DNA of 64,000 nucleotides from Pedobacter zeae (lineage in GTDB: Bacteria; Bacteroidota; Bacteroidia; Sphingobacteriales; Sphingobacteriaceae), in NCBI RefSeq assembly GCF_014196715.1, contig NZ_JACIEF010000003.1:62001-126000 (forward strand), written 5' to 3'. This document shows positions 15,653 through 24,860 of the stretch, one piece after another. The stretch's first letter is position 1. Each line of letters opens with the position of its first letter. The notes below the pieces were generated by a model. The model saw only the letters and a program-made list of their open reading frames with translations. It was not told the origin of the DNA and did not search any database. The translations under genes and the position numbers were made by a program.

Positions 15653-18568
15653 CTATTTTGTTTCAGCTTTGCTTTTCTTCGTTTTTTTGACTTTAGACTC
15701 CTGATTTCCGTCTTCGGTCTTCGGACTATATTCCATTTCCTTTTTCAAAAATTTTCCGGTTAAACTGATCGGGTTCTGGATTAGCCCTTCTGGCGTACCT
15801 TCGAATAAAATCCGTCCGCCGCCAGCGCCACCTTCTTCCCCTAAATCGATTACCCAATCGGCAACCTTAACCACATCTAAATTATGTTCGATTACCAAAA
15901 TGGTATTCCCCTTATCAACCAGCTCTTGTAATACACCCAAAAGCACGTTAATATCTTCGAAATGAAGCCCGGTAGTAGGTTCATCCAAAATATAAAAGGT
16001 TTTTCCGGTATCTTTTTTGGAAAGTTCGGTAGCCAGTTTTACACGTTGTGCCTCGCCACCCGATAAAGTAACTGACGATTGCCCCAAAGTGATATAACCT
16101 AAACCAACATCTTTTAAGGTTTTGATCTTTCTATAAATGATCGGGATATTTTCGAAGAAAGTGCAGGCATCTTCAATACTCATATCCAATACGTCGCTGA
16201 TTGATTTTCCACGGAAACGCACTTCTAAAGTCTCCCTGTTGTACCTTCTTCCGCCACACTCTTCACAAGGCACCTGAACATCAGGCAAGAAGTTCATTTC
16301 AATTACCTTTAAGCCTGCTCCCTGACAGGTTTCGCAGCGGCCACCCTTTACGTTGAAAGAGAAACGGCCGGGTTTGTAACCACGGATTTTTGCTTCGGGC
16401 AACTGAACAAATAAATTCCTGATATCGGAGAAAACCCCGGTATAGGTAGACGGATTGGAACGTGGCGTTCTGCCAATCGGCGCCTGATCTATCTCGATTA
16501 CCTTATCGATCTCTTTTAAGCCATTGATTTTTTCGTAAGGCAAAGGCGTTTTTTTGGCCCTGAAGAAATGGTGATTTAAGATCGGGTATAAAGTTTCGGT
16601 AATTAAGCTCGATTTACCACTCCCCGAAACGCCGGTTACGGCAATAAATTTACCCAAAGGAAAATCTACTGAGACCTCTTTTAAATTATGTCCGGTAGCT
16701 TTAATCAGCGATAGTTTATGCCCATTGCCTTTTCTTCTGGTTTTTGGTATTCTTATGCCTTTTTTACCGTTCAGGTAATCAGCGGTTAGGGTATTCGATT
16801 TCAGGATCTGTGCAGCTGTTCCTTCGGCAACAACCGTACCGCCATGAATACCGGCACCTGGCCCTACATCAATTACCCAATCGGCCTCTAAAATCATATC
16901 CTTATCATGTTCTACCACTAGAACGGTATTTCCAAGATCCCGCAGGTTTTTAAGGGCATTGATCAATCGTTCATTATCGCGCTGGTGCAGGCCGATGCTT
17001 GGCTCATCGAGAATGTACATCACATTCATCAGCTGCGAACCGATCTGCGTAGCCAAACGGATGCGCTGTGCCTCGCCGCCCGAAAGGGTGCGTGCAGTCC
17101 GGTCTAAAGTTAAATAGGTTAAACCCACATCGGTCAGAAAGCCGATCCGCGCTTTAATCTCTTTTAAAATTTCTTTGGCAATAATATTCTGACGGTCGGA
17201 TAAACGTTCATCAACTTTTTCAAACCATTGATGGAGATTATTAATATCCATCGATGAAAGTTCGAAAATGTTTTTGCCGTCGACTTTAAAATGCAAACTT
17301 TCTTTTTTCAAACGGGCGCCATGGCATTCCGGACAGGTCTTCAGCTTTCTGAACTCGTCCATATCGTCAGATGCCGATTCGCTTCGCTTCTCGTTCTGCT
17401 CTTCGAGCATTTTAATTATCCCATCGAAAGTGATGTTATAATTCTGGACGTTCCATTTATTGTATTCAACTTCAACCTTAATCAGATCTGGCGAACCATT
17501 TAAAATGATGTCGATCACTTCATCGCTTAATTTTTCAATTGGTGTAGAAAGCGAGAAACTGTATTTCTTGGCCAGTGCTTTTAGTACCTGGAACATCCAG
17601 ATATCGCGGTACTCCCCCAATGGCGCCAAACCACCATTTAAAATACTCAGTTTCGGGTTTGGGATCACCGATTCTTTATCAACCACGAAAATATAGCCTA
17701 AACCGTCGCAACGTTCGCAGGCACCATAAGGCGAGTTGAACGAAAAACTGTTGGGCTGAGGCTCATCATAAGAAATACCCGTGGTTGGGCACATCAAAAA
17801 TTTACTAAAATGTGCCACATTATTATCCTTATCGCTGATTTTGATAACCCCCTTACCCATTTTCATCGCAGTTTGCAAGGAGTCGAGCAGGCGTTTCTTA
17901 TCTTTTACGTCGATAATCAGGCGATCGATTACCACTTCAATATCGTGGATTTTATACCGGTCTACCTGCATTTTAGCCGTAATATCCTTAATCTCTCCGT
18001 CTACACGAACTTTTACATAACCCTGTTTACGGATCTGCTCAAAAAGTTCCCGGTAATGTCCCTTCCTGCCTTTAACAACCGGTGCAAGGATATTTACGGC
18101 AAGCCCATCAAATTTGTTAAAAATATTCTGCAGGATCTGATCTTCGCTCATGCGTTCCATTTTCTCTCCGGTGTTGTAAGAATAAGCATCAGCAACACGC
18201 GCATAAAGCAAACGCATAAAATCGTAAATTTCGGTAATGGTTCCCACGGTAGAACGCGGGTTTTTACTAGTCGTTTTCTGTTCGATGGCAATAACCGGAC
18301 TTAAACCCGAAACTTTATCTACATCGGGGCGTTCCATTCCGCCCATAAACTGACGGCTATAGGCGCTGAAGGTTTCCATATAACGGCGCTGTCCCTCCGC
18401 ATAAATGGTATCAAAAGCCAGGGAAGATTTACCGCTTCCGCTCAGCCCCGTGATGACCACCATTTCGTTACGCGGAAAACGAACGTCTATATTCTTTAAA
18501 TTATGCACCCTCGCACCGTATACTTCAACATCCTTTTGCTCGCCGAGGTCGATAGATTTATTGCTCAT
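15653..18568 (-). CDS. uvrA: Excinuclease ABC subunit A
   Basis: The 971-residue DNA damage-recognition ATPase of nucleotide excision repair loads UvrB at lesions. It has two ABC ATPase halves: Walker A GLSGSGKSSLAF near residue 41 and GVSGSGKSSLI near residue 650, and two ABC signatures LSGGEAQR. Zinc-binding cysteines appear in YGACERCDGLG, LKTCPECHGARL, GGRCETCQGAG and CEECGGRR. The C-terminus ends in a lysine-rich tail (VKKTKKSKAETK), an extension common in this group. The length is slightly above the usual 940-950 because of that tail. Confidence 0.97.
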   Translation of the reverse strand: MSNKSIDLGEQKDVEVYGARVHNLKNIDVRFPRNEMVVITGLSGSGKSSLAFDTIYAEGQRRYMETFSAYSRQFMGGMERPDVDKVSGLSPVIAIEQKTTSKNPRSTVGTITEIYDFMRLLYARVADAYSYNTGEKMERMSEDQILQNIFNKFDGLAVNILAPVVKGRKGHYRELFEQIRKQGYVKVRVDGEIKDITAKMQVDRYKIHDIEVVIDRLIIDVKDKKRLLDSLQTAMKMGKGVIKISDKDNNVAHFSKFLMCPTTGISYDEPQPNSFSFNSPYGACERCDGLGYIFVVDKESVIPNPKLSILNGGLAPLGEYRDIWMFQVLKALAKKYSFSLSTPIEKLSDEVIDIILNGSPDLIKVEVEYNKWNVQNYNITFDGIIKMLEEQNEKRSESASDDMDEFRKLKTCPECHGARLKKESLHFKVDGKNIFELSSMDINNLHQWFEKVDERLSDRQNIIAKEILKEIKARIGFLTDVGLTYLTLDRTARTLSGGEAQRIRLATQIGSQLMNVMYILDEPSIGLHQRDNERLINALKNLRDLGNTVLVVEHDKDMILEADWVIDVGPGAGIHGGTVVAEGTAAQILKSNTLTADYLNGKKGIRIPKTRRKGNGHKLSLIKATGHNLKEVSVDFPLGKFIAVTGVSGSGKSSLITETLYPILNHHFFRAKKTPLPYEKINGLKEIDKVIEIDQAPIGRTPRSNPSTYTGVFSDIRNLFVQLPEAKIRGYKPGRFSFNVKGGRCETCQGAGLKVIEMNFLPDVQVPCEECGGRRYNRETLEVRFRGKSISDVLDMSIEDACTFFENIPIIYRKIKTLKDVGLGYITLGQSSVTLSGGEAQRVKLATELSKKDTGKTFYILDEPTTGLHFEDINVLLGVLQELVDKGNTILVIEHNLDVVKVADWVIDLGEEGGAGGGRILFEGTPEGLIQNPISLTGKFLKKEMEYSPKTEDGNQESKVKKTKKSKAETK

Positions 18569-18887
18569 ATTTATTAAAAATTGTGGATGAAACCAAGCCT
18601 TAAAAAAGACCGGATTTCAATCCGCAAAAATGCTAAAAATTTTATCAAAAAGAAAGTCTAATGCAATCTGTATTAAGGATTAAATGTCATAATATAAAAG
18701 CCATCTTCCGAAATAAAGTTTTGGCTTTTTCCAATAGCCTAAACGTTGTGAAACAGGTAATGGTTTTGTATTTTTAGAGAAAATAGCGAACGCATCATCA
18801 AATGATAAGCAAACTTAAATAGCATGGATTAAAAGCCGGCTTTGACATTTGCCACTGCTTTCACCAAAACCCATCAGAACCAGAACA
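18569..18887. other. Divergent region between uvrA and a membrane protein gene
   Basis: The region contains a small palindrome CCGGATTTCAATCCG near 18610 and a terminator-like hairpin AAAAGCCA (18696-18703) / TGGCTTTT (18722-18729) with no gene upstream of it on the plus strand. No open reading frame is supported. The hairpin could be the remnant of a deleted gene's terminator or part of a leader. Confidence 0.35.
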
Positions 18888-19724
18888 ATGCTCCGGAATA
18901 GATATTACATCTTAAATTACATTTTTATTGTTTGTGTGTTTACCCTTTTGGTTAACGATCACTACCTTAAATTCATGCATACCAGTTGGTTAACCGGAAA
19001 ATTATCTGATGTGGCCGGGATAATCATATTACCCCTAATTTTAGTTTACATTTTTCCCAAATTCGGTAAATCAGCTGTGGCACTCAGCGCTGTTTTATTT
19101 TTATTCTGGAAATCAGAATTTTCGCAGGGAATAATTGATTTTTACAATCAGTACAGCTTTATCGGAACTTCAAGAATAATTGATTATTCGGATTTTCTGG
19201 TGTTTGTTTTTCTGCCCATTCCATATTACATCATCAAACACATAAACGAGCTGAACGCCATTAAAATAAGGCAGATCAATCCTTTGGCGGTACTTATTCC
19301 GTCATTCGCGGTATTAATTGCCACTTCACCTCCAGCCAGTTTTTATTATAACAGAAGCAATGCTGATCTTACCTGTTATAATTGTACCATTAGCATAAAT
19401 TATTCCCAGGATGAAATTCTTAAAAAATTAAAAGAACAAAACATCATTTTTGATAGCATTAAACCTTTGGAAAAATCGCACCTCGTCAAAAGTCAGGAAG
19501 TTAATTTCTACAAATTAAACCGGTTGATCATCAAAAAAGATACACTCAGGGGCCTTGAATTTACCATGCGTACCTTTAAAAACGGAAATACCAAAATTTA
19601 TTTCAGGGGGATGCACATCGCACAGGATCTAAGCAATGATAAACTGGAAAAAACTTTAAGAAAATATTATAAAAAGCTTGTATTTAATGAAATAAAGAGC
19701 CGGATAAAAAACACTACAAATTGA
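18888..19724 (+). CDS. Multi-pass membrane protein of unknown function
   Basis: The 278-residue protein has four or five hydrophobic segments in its first 150 residues, then a basic soluble C-terminal domain of about 125 residues. The start is placed at ATG 18888 (MLRNRYYILN), 13 codons inside the longer frame, because the extra residues are polar and the segment runs straight into the first helix. The text NDHYLKF...TGKLSDVAGIIILPL is, from memory, shared by a widespread unnamed membrane protein family; I know no function. It is convergent with the reductase gene that follows. Confidence 0.75.
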   Translation: MLRNRYYILNYIFIVCVFTLLVNDHYLKFMHTSWLTGKLSDVAGIIILPLILVYIFPKFGKSAVALSAVLFLFWKSEFSQGIIDFYNQYSFIGTSRIIDYSDFLVFVFLPIPYYIIKHINELNAIKIRQINPLAVLIPSFAVLIATSPPASFYYNRSNADLTCYNCTISINYSQDEILKKLKEQNIIFDSIKPLEKSHLVKSQEVNFYKLNRLIIKKDTLRGLEFTMRTFKNGNTKIYFRGMHIAQDLSNDKLEKTLRKYYKKLVFNEIKSRIKNTTN

Positions 19725-19755
19725 AATTCCATCCCACGGCCGATAGTCAACATCA

Positions 19756-20799
19756 TCACCACACTATTGTTGTCCCATTCTCGGTGGGATGACCGGTACA
19801 AACCAGCACCCTGCCCCTTTCTAATTCATCATCAGTAAGCACTTCATTATAATCCATCCTCACGCCACCTTTCGTGCAATTGGCTACACAGGTACTGCAC
19901 ACTCCTCCACGACAACTATAAGGTAGTTTGATTTTATTTTCGAGCGCAACATCCAGAATTCTCTTTGGCCAGGGAATATCGAGGTTATACGTTTCGCCTT
20001 TAAAATGCAGTACAACCGAATAGGTATTTTTATCGACTACTTTTTCAGAGCTATCATCTTCATCAACCTCATCTTCGGGCAGTACGAAAGTTTCTCTTTT
20101 GATCTGTTTAATATCAAACCCCATGCCCAATAAGGTAATGCGGCATAAATCCATATAAATTATTGGCCCACAGCTATAAAATAGCGCATCATTTCGATTG
20201 AAATGCAAATGTTCCTTAATTAATTTTTCAATATAGAACTTGTTCAGCCTGGCCGTCATCAGGTTTTTGCTATTGCTAAAAACCCAGACAATTTTTAGCC
20301 TTTCGGGATATTTTAGCTGCCATTCGATCAACTCATCATAAAACAGGGTTTCTTCTTTCGATCTGTTACTGTATATCAATGTAATCAACGATTTTTTCTC
20401 ACGCACCAAAGCCGTTTTCATAATGGAGAACAAAGGCGTAATACCTACCCCGGCCGCAAAAAGAAAAAGATCGCGTTCTAAATTTTCTTCCGGGAGATAG
20501 CTGAACAGCCCTTGTGGCTCCTGGGCAAAAAGAATATCGTTCACCGAAGTCTTATGATGCAAAAACCTCGAAATTTCACCATTCTCTACGCGCTTTACGG
20601 TAATAGCCAAAGGTTCGTCCACATCAGGCGAACTGTTAAACGAATACGATCTTCTGATCTCTTGGTGCCCACCCTGAAAAACCAACGACAGAAACTGCCC
20701 CGCCAAATACCTTGGATATGGCCCATCTACTTCCTCAAATTGAAAGGTAATGTTATCGCCAGGCTGGTTGATGATTTTATTGATCCGCAGTTTGAACAT
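19756..20799 (-). CDS. FAD-dependent ferredoxin reductase-like protein with C-terminal 2Fe-2S domain
   Basis: The 347-residue protein has an FAD-binding domain (RRSYSFNSSP near residue 50), an NAD(P)-binding domain (LFAAGVGITPLFS near residue 112) and a C-terminal plant-type ferredoxin domain with the ligands of CRGGVCSTC near residue 298 and LVCTGHP near the end. The same architecture is found in PaaE, HCP reductase and flavin-dependent oxygenase reductases. The electron acceptor is not encoded nearby, so the role is open. A TTTCTTTG box lies 4 nt before the ATG, suggesting a leaderless mRNA. Confidence 0.88.
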   Translation of the reverse strand: MFKLRINKIINQPGDNITFQFEEVDGPYPRYLAGQFLSLVFQGGHQEIRRSYSFNSSPDVDEPLAITVKRVENGEISRFLHHKTSVNDILFAQEPQGLFSYLPEENLERDLFLFAAGVGITPLFSIMKTALVREKKSLITLIYSNRSKEETLFYDELIEWQLKYPERLKIVWVFSNSKNLMTARLNKFYIEKLIKEHLHFNRNDALFYSCGPIIYMDLCRITLLGMGFDIKQIKRETFVLPEDEVDEDDSSEKVVDKNTYSVVLHFKGETYNLDIPWPKRILDVALENKIKLPYSCRGGVCSTCVANCTKGGVRMDYNEVLTDDELERGRVLVCTGHPTENGTTIVW

Positions 20800-20803
20800 A
20801 GTA

Positions 20804-20811
20804 CAAAGAAA
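20804..20811 (-). promoter_or_regulatory. Candidate -7 element placed 4 nt before the reductase start codon
   Basis: On the minus strand TTTCTTTG (one mismatch from TAnnTTTG) is followed by TACT and then ATG at 20799. The same 4-nt spacing occurs at tilS, the ostA-like gene, cysS and lipA. No -33 element is clear. Confidence 0.35.
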
Positions 20812-20839
20812 GGAAATTGGTTTGTTAGTTCAGTTGTTC

Positions 20840-20960
20840 ACTGGTCATTTGTTCATTGCCAACTGGAAATTGTTCATTGGTCATTTGTTTATTGGTTAGC
20901 ATGGTGTAGAATTTCACGCACATTAAACTAAAAATTGCCAACTGGAACCGTTAGCTAGCG
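20840..20960. repeat. Short degenerate direct repeats
   Basis: ATTGCCAACTGGAA occurs at about 20856 and again at about 20935. Between them TGGTCATTTGTTCATTG and TGGTCATTTGTTTATTGG alternate, and TTAGC-ATGGTG / TTAGC-GTGGTG recur. The block fills the gap between the reductase and lytic transglycosylase genes and codes for nothing recognisable. Confidence 0.45.
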
Positions 20961-20995
20961 TGGTGCAAAAAATGAATCTGGGAAATCACTTTTCC

Positions 20996-21030
20996 AAAAA
21001 AAAGCGTCCCGTTTTAAACCGGGACGCTTT
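20996..21030 (-). terminator. Intrinsic terminator of the lytic transglycosylase gene
   Basis: AAAGCGTCCCG (21001-21011) and CGGGACGCTTT (21020-21030) form a perfect 11-bp stem. Read on the minus strand it is followed by a run of eight T, 30 nt after the transglycosylase stop codon. Confidence 0.88.
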
Positions 21031-21059
21031 ACCAAATGCTTGTCTTTATCTTAATTATA

Positions 21060-21842
21060 TTATCCGCCGTTATAGGCCAATAATACCCTCGGTTTTTTGT
21101 AACCGTAACGTTTCGGATGCTCCATAATCTGTTTCATGGAAATTACCTTGTAAACATAGCCACCGGTTTCGCGGTTCAGCTTCATTTTGTAGTAATTGTC
21201 CTGATTTTGATTATTGATCTGCTTGCGCAGGCGTCCGTCGCCAACATTGTAGGCCGCAGCCACTAATGTCCAGCTTTCTAAACCTTTATACATTTCCTTA
21301 ATGTATTTGCAGGCTGCAATGGTCGATTTGCGTAGATTATAACGCTCATCAACATTTCCATTCACTTTTAATCCATAGGTACGGGCTGTTCCCGGCATAA
21401 ATTGCCAGATCCCGGCTGCACCTTTTGGCGAAGTCCCTTCAGTCATTCCAGATTCGACCAAGGCCAAATACTTAAAATCGTTCGGGATACCGTAAGCGGC
21501 AAGTATCGGTTCGATAATCGGGAACCATTTAGCTGCTTTTTGGTGCAAAAGATTGGTTTGTGTGTTCTTGTAAGTGTGTGCGGCCAAGATTTTCTTCATC
21601 TTCCTTTCCACCCTTTTATCGCCCAAAGGCAGGGTTTCGTCCGCGAAATTTAACTGGGCCATTAAAGTAAGAGGTTTCGCAACGTCTTCAACTTTTGAGC
21701 TATCAGTTTTTGTTATTGTGGAGCTTAATTTTTCTTCCTTAAAAAGACTTTTTTTCGTTAAGGGCATTTGGTAAGTGAACACTTTTGCCAAGATAAATAG
21801 TGTTGCCACTACTGAAAATGGTACGATGTGTTTCTTTAACAT
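21060..21842 (-). CDS. Lytic transglycosylase (SLT domain)
   Basis: The 260-residue protein has an N-terminal hydrophobic signal or anchor (residues 7-22) and a C-terminal SLT domain of the lysozyme fold. Visible motifs are the catalytic Glu in LVESGMTEG, GAAGIWQFMPGTAR and AAYNVGDGRL. It cleaves peptidoglycan glycan strands to 1,6-anhydro products in the periplasm, like MltD; no LysM repeats are present. Unusually for this phylum, a strong GGAGGAG Shine-Dalgarno-like sequence lies directly before the ATG. It has its own promoter and terminator. Confidence 0.9.
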   Translation of the reverse strand: MLKKHIVPFSVVATLFILAKVFTYQMPLTKKSLFKEEKLSSTITKTDSSKVEDVAKPLTLMAQLNFADETLPLGDKRVERKMKKILAAHTYKNTQTNLLHQKAAKWFPIIEPILAAYGIPNDFKYLALVESGMTEGTSPKGAAGIWQFMPGTARTYGLKVNGNVDERYNLRKSTIAACKYIKEMYKGLESWTLVAAAYNVGDGRLRKQINNQNQDNYYKMKLNRETGGYVYKVISMKQIMEHPKRYGYKKPRVLLAYNGG

Positions 21843-21850
21843 TCTCCTCC
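21843..21850 (-). promoter_or_regulatory. Strong Shine-Dalgarno-like sequence before the lytic transglycosylase
   Basis: On the minus strand AAAGGAGGAGA immediately precedes the ATG. Other starts in the window lack such a purine block, and Bacteroidota ribosomes make little use of it, so it may be a coincidence or reflect special translation control. Confidence 0.35.
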
Positions 21851-21882
21851 TTTTTTTGGTGAAACTTAAATAAAAACGTCGG

Positions 21883-21914
21883 CAAAGCTAAAAAATAATA
21901 AGCACACTATCAAA
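21883..21914 (-). promoter_or_regulatory. Promoter of the lytic transglycosylase gene
   Basis: On the minus strand TTTG (21911-21914) and TAGCTTTG (21883-21890) are separated by exactly 20 nt, a full match to the Bacteroidota consensus. The leader is about 35 nt. Confidence 0.65.
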
Positions 21915-22040
21915 TAGTTACAAAAATAAGCGTAAAAAACAGCCTTTAAAGTGCTTTAAACGCAGATTTTAAATTTTGATTTTTGATCATATTTTACTAT
22001 TTTAGAGGCTATTTTTTTATCCAATTTTTCCGGTTTTAAA

Positions 22041-22072
22041 ATTGTTATGTTCAGCATTTTTTCATAAATTTG
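22041..22072 (+). promoter_or_regulatory. Promoter of the pseudouridine synthase gene
   Basis: ATTG (22041-22044) and TAAATTTG (22065-22072) are 20 nt apart. The short leader contains a 6-bp hairpin, CGCATT / AATGCG (22078-22092), ending 13 nt before the ATG. Confidence 0.62.
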
Positions 22073-22105
22073 CAGCCCGCATTTTTAATGCGTTAAAAGC
22101 GTATC

Positions 22106-23494
22106 ATGATAAATAAAAACAACAGGAACAGTCGGGATGACAAGTCCAAACCAGGCAGTCGGAGAACGGAAGGCAAAAGTAGCTCAGCCGGGACCGACAG
22201 AAAAAGATCAGGCGACAAAGACAACAAATTCAAAAAATCATCCGATTCACAAGAAAGCTTCAGACCCAGGAGCACAGACGGTAAAGATTTCAGATCAAAA
22301 TCGTTTGGAGACAAAAAAGATTTCAAACCAAGATCCGGCGGACGTGATTTCAAATCAAAAGATTCGGAACCAAAGGGTTTCAAATTTGGTGATCGTGAGT
22401 TCAAATCAAAAGATTCTGCAGATGACCGCGGTTTTAAACCGAGAGATTACAAATCAAAAAGCGGTGGCAGGGATTTTAAAGCAAGAGAAAGTGGCAGAGA
22501 TTACAAACCAAGAACAGGAGAACGCGATTTCAGATCTAAGGATGGAGATTCGCGCGATTTTAAACCGAGAGAGGGCGGTTATAAAGATTACAAATCAAGG
22601 GGAAAATCAGACTTCAGGCCAAGTGCAGGAAGTTCTAGAGATGTAAAACCCAGGGAACAAAAGGATGGCGATACCCGTCCGTTCAGAAAACGCGAGGAGC
22701 TGAAACAGCGGGATACAGAATTTAACCGCCCGCAGCGCACAGTTGTTGCGCCAGCCCGTAAAACCAATGAAGATAAAGGCTTAATCCGCCTAAACCGATA
22801 TATTTCAAATGCGGGGATCTGCTCACGCCGTAAGGCCGACGAACTGATTACTGCAGGTATTATTACCGTAAATGGTGAAGCTGTAACTGAGCTGGGTTAT
22901 AAAGTAGACCCAGCAAAAGACCTGGTACGCTACAACGGTGAATTATTGAAACGGGAGAAAAAGGTTTACGTTTTATTGAATAAACCAAAAGATTACATCA
23001 CCACTACCGACGATCCACAGGAACGCCGCACGGTAATGCAATTGGTTGAAAAAGCGAGCCGCGAACGCATTTATCCGGTGGGCCGTTTAGACCGTAATAC
23101 CACGGGCCTGTTATTGATGACAAATGATGGTGATTTAGCCGATAAATTATCACATCCTAAAAACGGAATTACCAAAATCTATAATGTTGAGTTAAACAAG
23201 GCTTTATCACAGGGCGATTTAAATAAAATTGCCTTTGGTTTAGAACTTGAAGACGGCCTGATCAAACCCGATAACATTTCATATGTAGCCGGTGGAACAA
23301 AAAAAGAAATCGGTATCCAGATCCATAGTGGAAAAAACAGGATTGTACGTCGTATTTTCGAACATTTGGGATATAATGTAGAAAAATTAGACCGTGTAGT
23401 GTACGGCAATTTAACCAAAAAAGATCTGCCACGTGGCAGATGGCGTTATCTTGAAGAACATGAACTGGTTCAGATTAAGCATTTAATTAAATAA
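22106..23494 (+). CDS. RluB-type 23S rRNA pseudouridine synthase with long disordered N-terminus
   Basis: The 462-residue protein has three parts. Residues 1-220 are a low-complexity, Lys/Arg/Asp/Ser/Gly/Phe-rich region built of repeats such as RDFKSKD and DFKPREGG. An S4 RNA-binding domain follows (about 224-285, IRLNRYISNAGICSRRKADELI). The RsuA/RluB catalytic domain (about 290-460) has the active-site Asp in GRLDRNTTGLLL. The family modifies one uridine in 23S or 16S rRNA. The basic repeat tail is much longer than in E. coli RluB and probably binds RNA non-specifically. Frames antisense or shifted to the repeat region are shadows. Confidence 0.9.
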   Translation: MINKNNRNSRDDKSKPGSRRTEGKSSSAGTDRKRSGDKDNKFKKSSDSQESFRPRSTDGKDFRSKSFGDKKDFKPRSGGRDFKSKDSEPKGFKFGDREFKSKDSADDRGFKPRDYKSKSGGRDFKARESGRDYKPRTGERDFRSKDGDSRDFKPREGGYKDYKSRGKSDFRPSAGSSRDVKPREQKDGDTRPFRKREELKQRDTEFNRPQRTVVAPARKTNEDKGLIRLNRYISNAGICSRRKADELITAGIITVNGEAVTELGYKVDPAKDLVRYNGELLKREKKVYVLLNKPKDYITTTDDPQERRTVMQLVEKASRERIYPVGRLDRNTTGLLLMTNDGDLADKLSHPKNGITKIYNVELNKALSQGDLNKIAFGLELEDGLIKPDNISYVAGGTKKEIGIQIHSGKNRIVRRIFEHLGYNVEKLDRVVYGNLTKKDLPRGRWRYLEEHELVQIKHLIK

Positions 23495-23501
23495 AAACAT
23501 G

Positions 23502-23527
23502 AAAGCAGCCGATTGGCTGCTTTTTTA
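23502..23527 (+). terminator. Intrinsic terminator of the pseudouridine synthase gene
   Basis: AGCAGCC and GGCTGCT pair across a GATT loop and are followed by seven T, starting 10 nt after the stop codon. Confidence 0.85.
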
Positions 23528-23545
23528 TTGAACATAGAAGAGGTT

Positions 23546-23677
23546 GTCATTCTGAACGCAGTGATGAATCCTTATTCAATGAGAGTCAAACACCTAACTT
23601 CTAGTGACCAAAGATCAATTTAGTCATCAACCATCTGCAAAAATCAAGAAAAGATTCTTCACTGCGTTCAGAAGGAC
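23546..23677. repeat. GTCAT-family inverted repeat with long arms
   Basis: GTCATTCTGAACGCAGTGATGAATC (positions 23546-23570) is matched, with two or three mismatches, by the reverse complement of 23653-23677. About 80 nt of unique sequence separate the arms. It is the clearest copy of the repeat family in this window. Confidence 0.7.
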
Positions 23678-23735
23678 AGTTATCTCTTTTACATTAAAAT
23701 TTTCTCATATTTGTTAAAATCAAGATCATCCTTTC

Positions 23736-24845
23736 ATGAAAAAAATCAGTTCATTGTTTATACTCACCATACTATCCGGATTAACATTTGCGCAAAAAAG
23801 CAATTACAACCTTATTATTGGCACTTACACTTCGCCAGGAAAAAGTGAAGGGATTTATACCTATAATTTTAATTCTTTAACAGCAGCTGCAACATTAAAA
23901 AGTATTACCAAAAACACGGCAAATCCAAGTTATGTAGCCATTTCTCCTGATCAGCAATTCATCTATGCGGTTAATGAAACAGGAGCAACAAGTACTGTTA
24001 GCGCATTTAAATATGATGCAGCCAGCGGCAATTTAACTTTTCTGAATAAGGTTGATAGCCACGGTGCCGATCCATGTTTTATTACTGTAGATACCAAAAA
24101 TGTAATCGTAGCCAATTACAGCGGAGGCAGTCTGGCCGTATTCCCGCGCAAAGCCGACGGTTCTTTAACCGAAGCCATCCAGGTAATCAAACATACCGGA
24201 AAAAGCATTGATCCTAAAGGCCGGCAGGAAAGCGCACATGTACACATGGCCATGTTTACACCAGATCGTAAGTATTTAGTTGTTAACGACCTTGGCGAAG
24301 ATCAAACTTATATTTATAACTACAACCCGGCGGCAAAAGAAAAAATATTAACCGTAAAATCAGTTCTTAAAACCAATGCCGGCACCGGTCCAAGGCACAT
24401 TACTTTTAGTCCGGATGGAAAATTTGCCTATTTAGCGCACGAATTTAATGGTAGCATTACCGCCTTTGCCTATACCAATGGCAGCTTAACGAAAATCCAG
24501 GAAATCGGTACCATACCGGAAAATTTCACCGGCAGAATTGATGGAGCAGACATCCATATTTCTGCCGATGGCAAATTCTTATACGAAACGAACCGTGGCG
24601 ATGCAAACAGCATTTCAGCATTTTCCATTTTACCTGACGGGAAACTCAAATTCATCGAAACGGTAAGCACATTGGGCAAAGGCCCCAGAAACTTCAGCAT
24701 TGACCCAACGGGTAAGTTTTTATTAATCGGTCATCAGTACAGCAATAATGTGGTTATTTTTAACCGCAATAAGATAACCGGGAAATTAACCGACAGCGGC
24801 AAAAGGATTGACGTTGGGGCTCCGGTTTGTTTAGTTTTTAATTAG
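23736..24845 (+). CDS. Secreted lactonase family protein (6-phosphogluconolactonase-like beta-propeller)
   Basis: The 369-residue protein has a signal peptide (MKKISSLFILTILSGLTFAQ) and then a seven-bladed propeller of the YbhE/Pgl lactonase family: NLIIGTYTSPGKSEGIYTY, NPSYVAISPDQQFIYAVNE, ESAHVHMAMFTPDRKYLVVNDLG, GPRHITFSPDGKFAYLAHE and GPRNFSIDPTGKFLLIGHQ. The family includes cytosolic 6-phosphogluconolactonase, but the export signal suggests a different lactone or sugar substrate outside the cytoplasm. Two small genes follow at 15 and 4 nt, so this is probably the first gene of a three-gene operon. Confidence 0.88.
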   Translation: MKKISSLFILTILSGLTFAQKSNYNLIIGTYTSPGKSEGIYTYNFNSLTAAATLKSITKNTANPSYVAISPDQQFIYAVNETGATSTVSAFKYDAASGNLTFLNKVDSHGADPCFITVDTKNVIVANYSGGSLAVFPRKADGSLTEAIQVIKHTGKSIDPKGRQESAHVHMAMFTPDRKYLVVNDLGEDQTYIYNYNPAAKEKILTVKSVLKTNAGTGPRHITFSPDGKFAYLAHEFNGSITAFAYTNGSLTKIQEIGTIPENFTGRIDGADIHISADGKFLYETNRGDANSISAFSILPDGKLKFIETVSTLGKGPRNFSIDPTGKFLLIGHQYSNNVVIFNRNKITGKLTDSGKRIDVGAPVCLVFN

Positions 24846-24860
24846 GCACAACATAAGGCC

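Noticed and set aside
22137..22646. 169-codon shifted frame and antisense frames in the RluB tail
   Set aside because: These are shadows caused by the biased repeat composition of the real gene.
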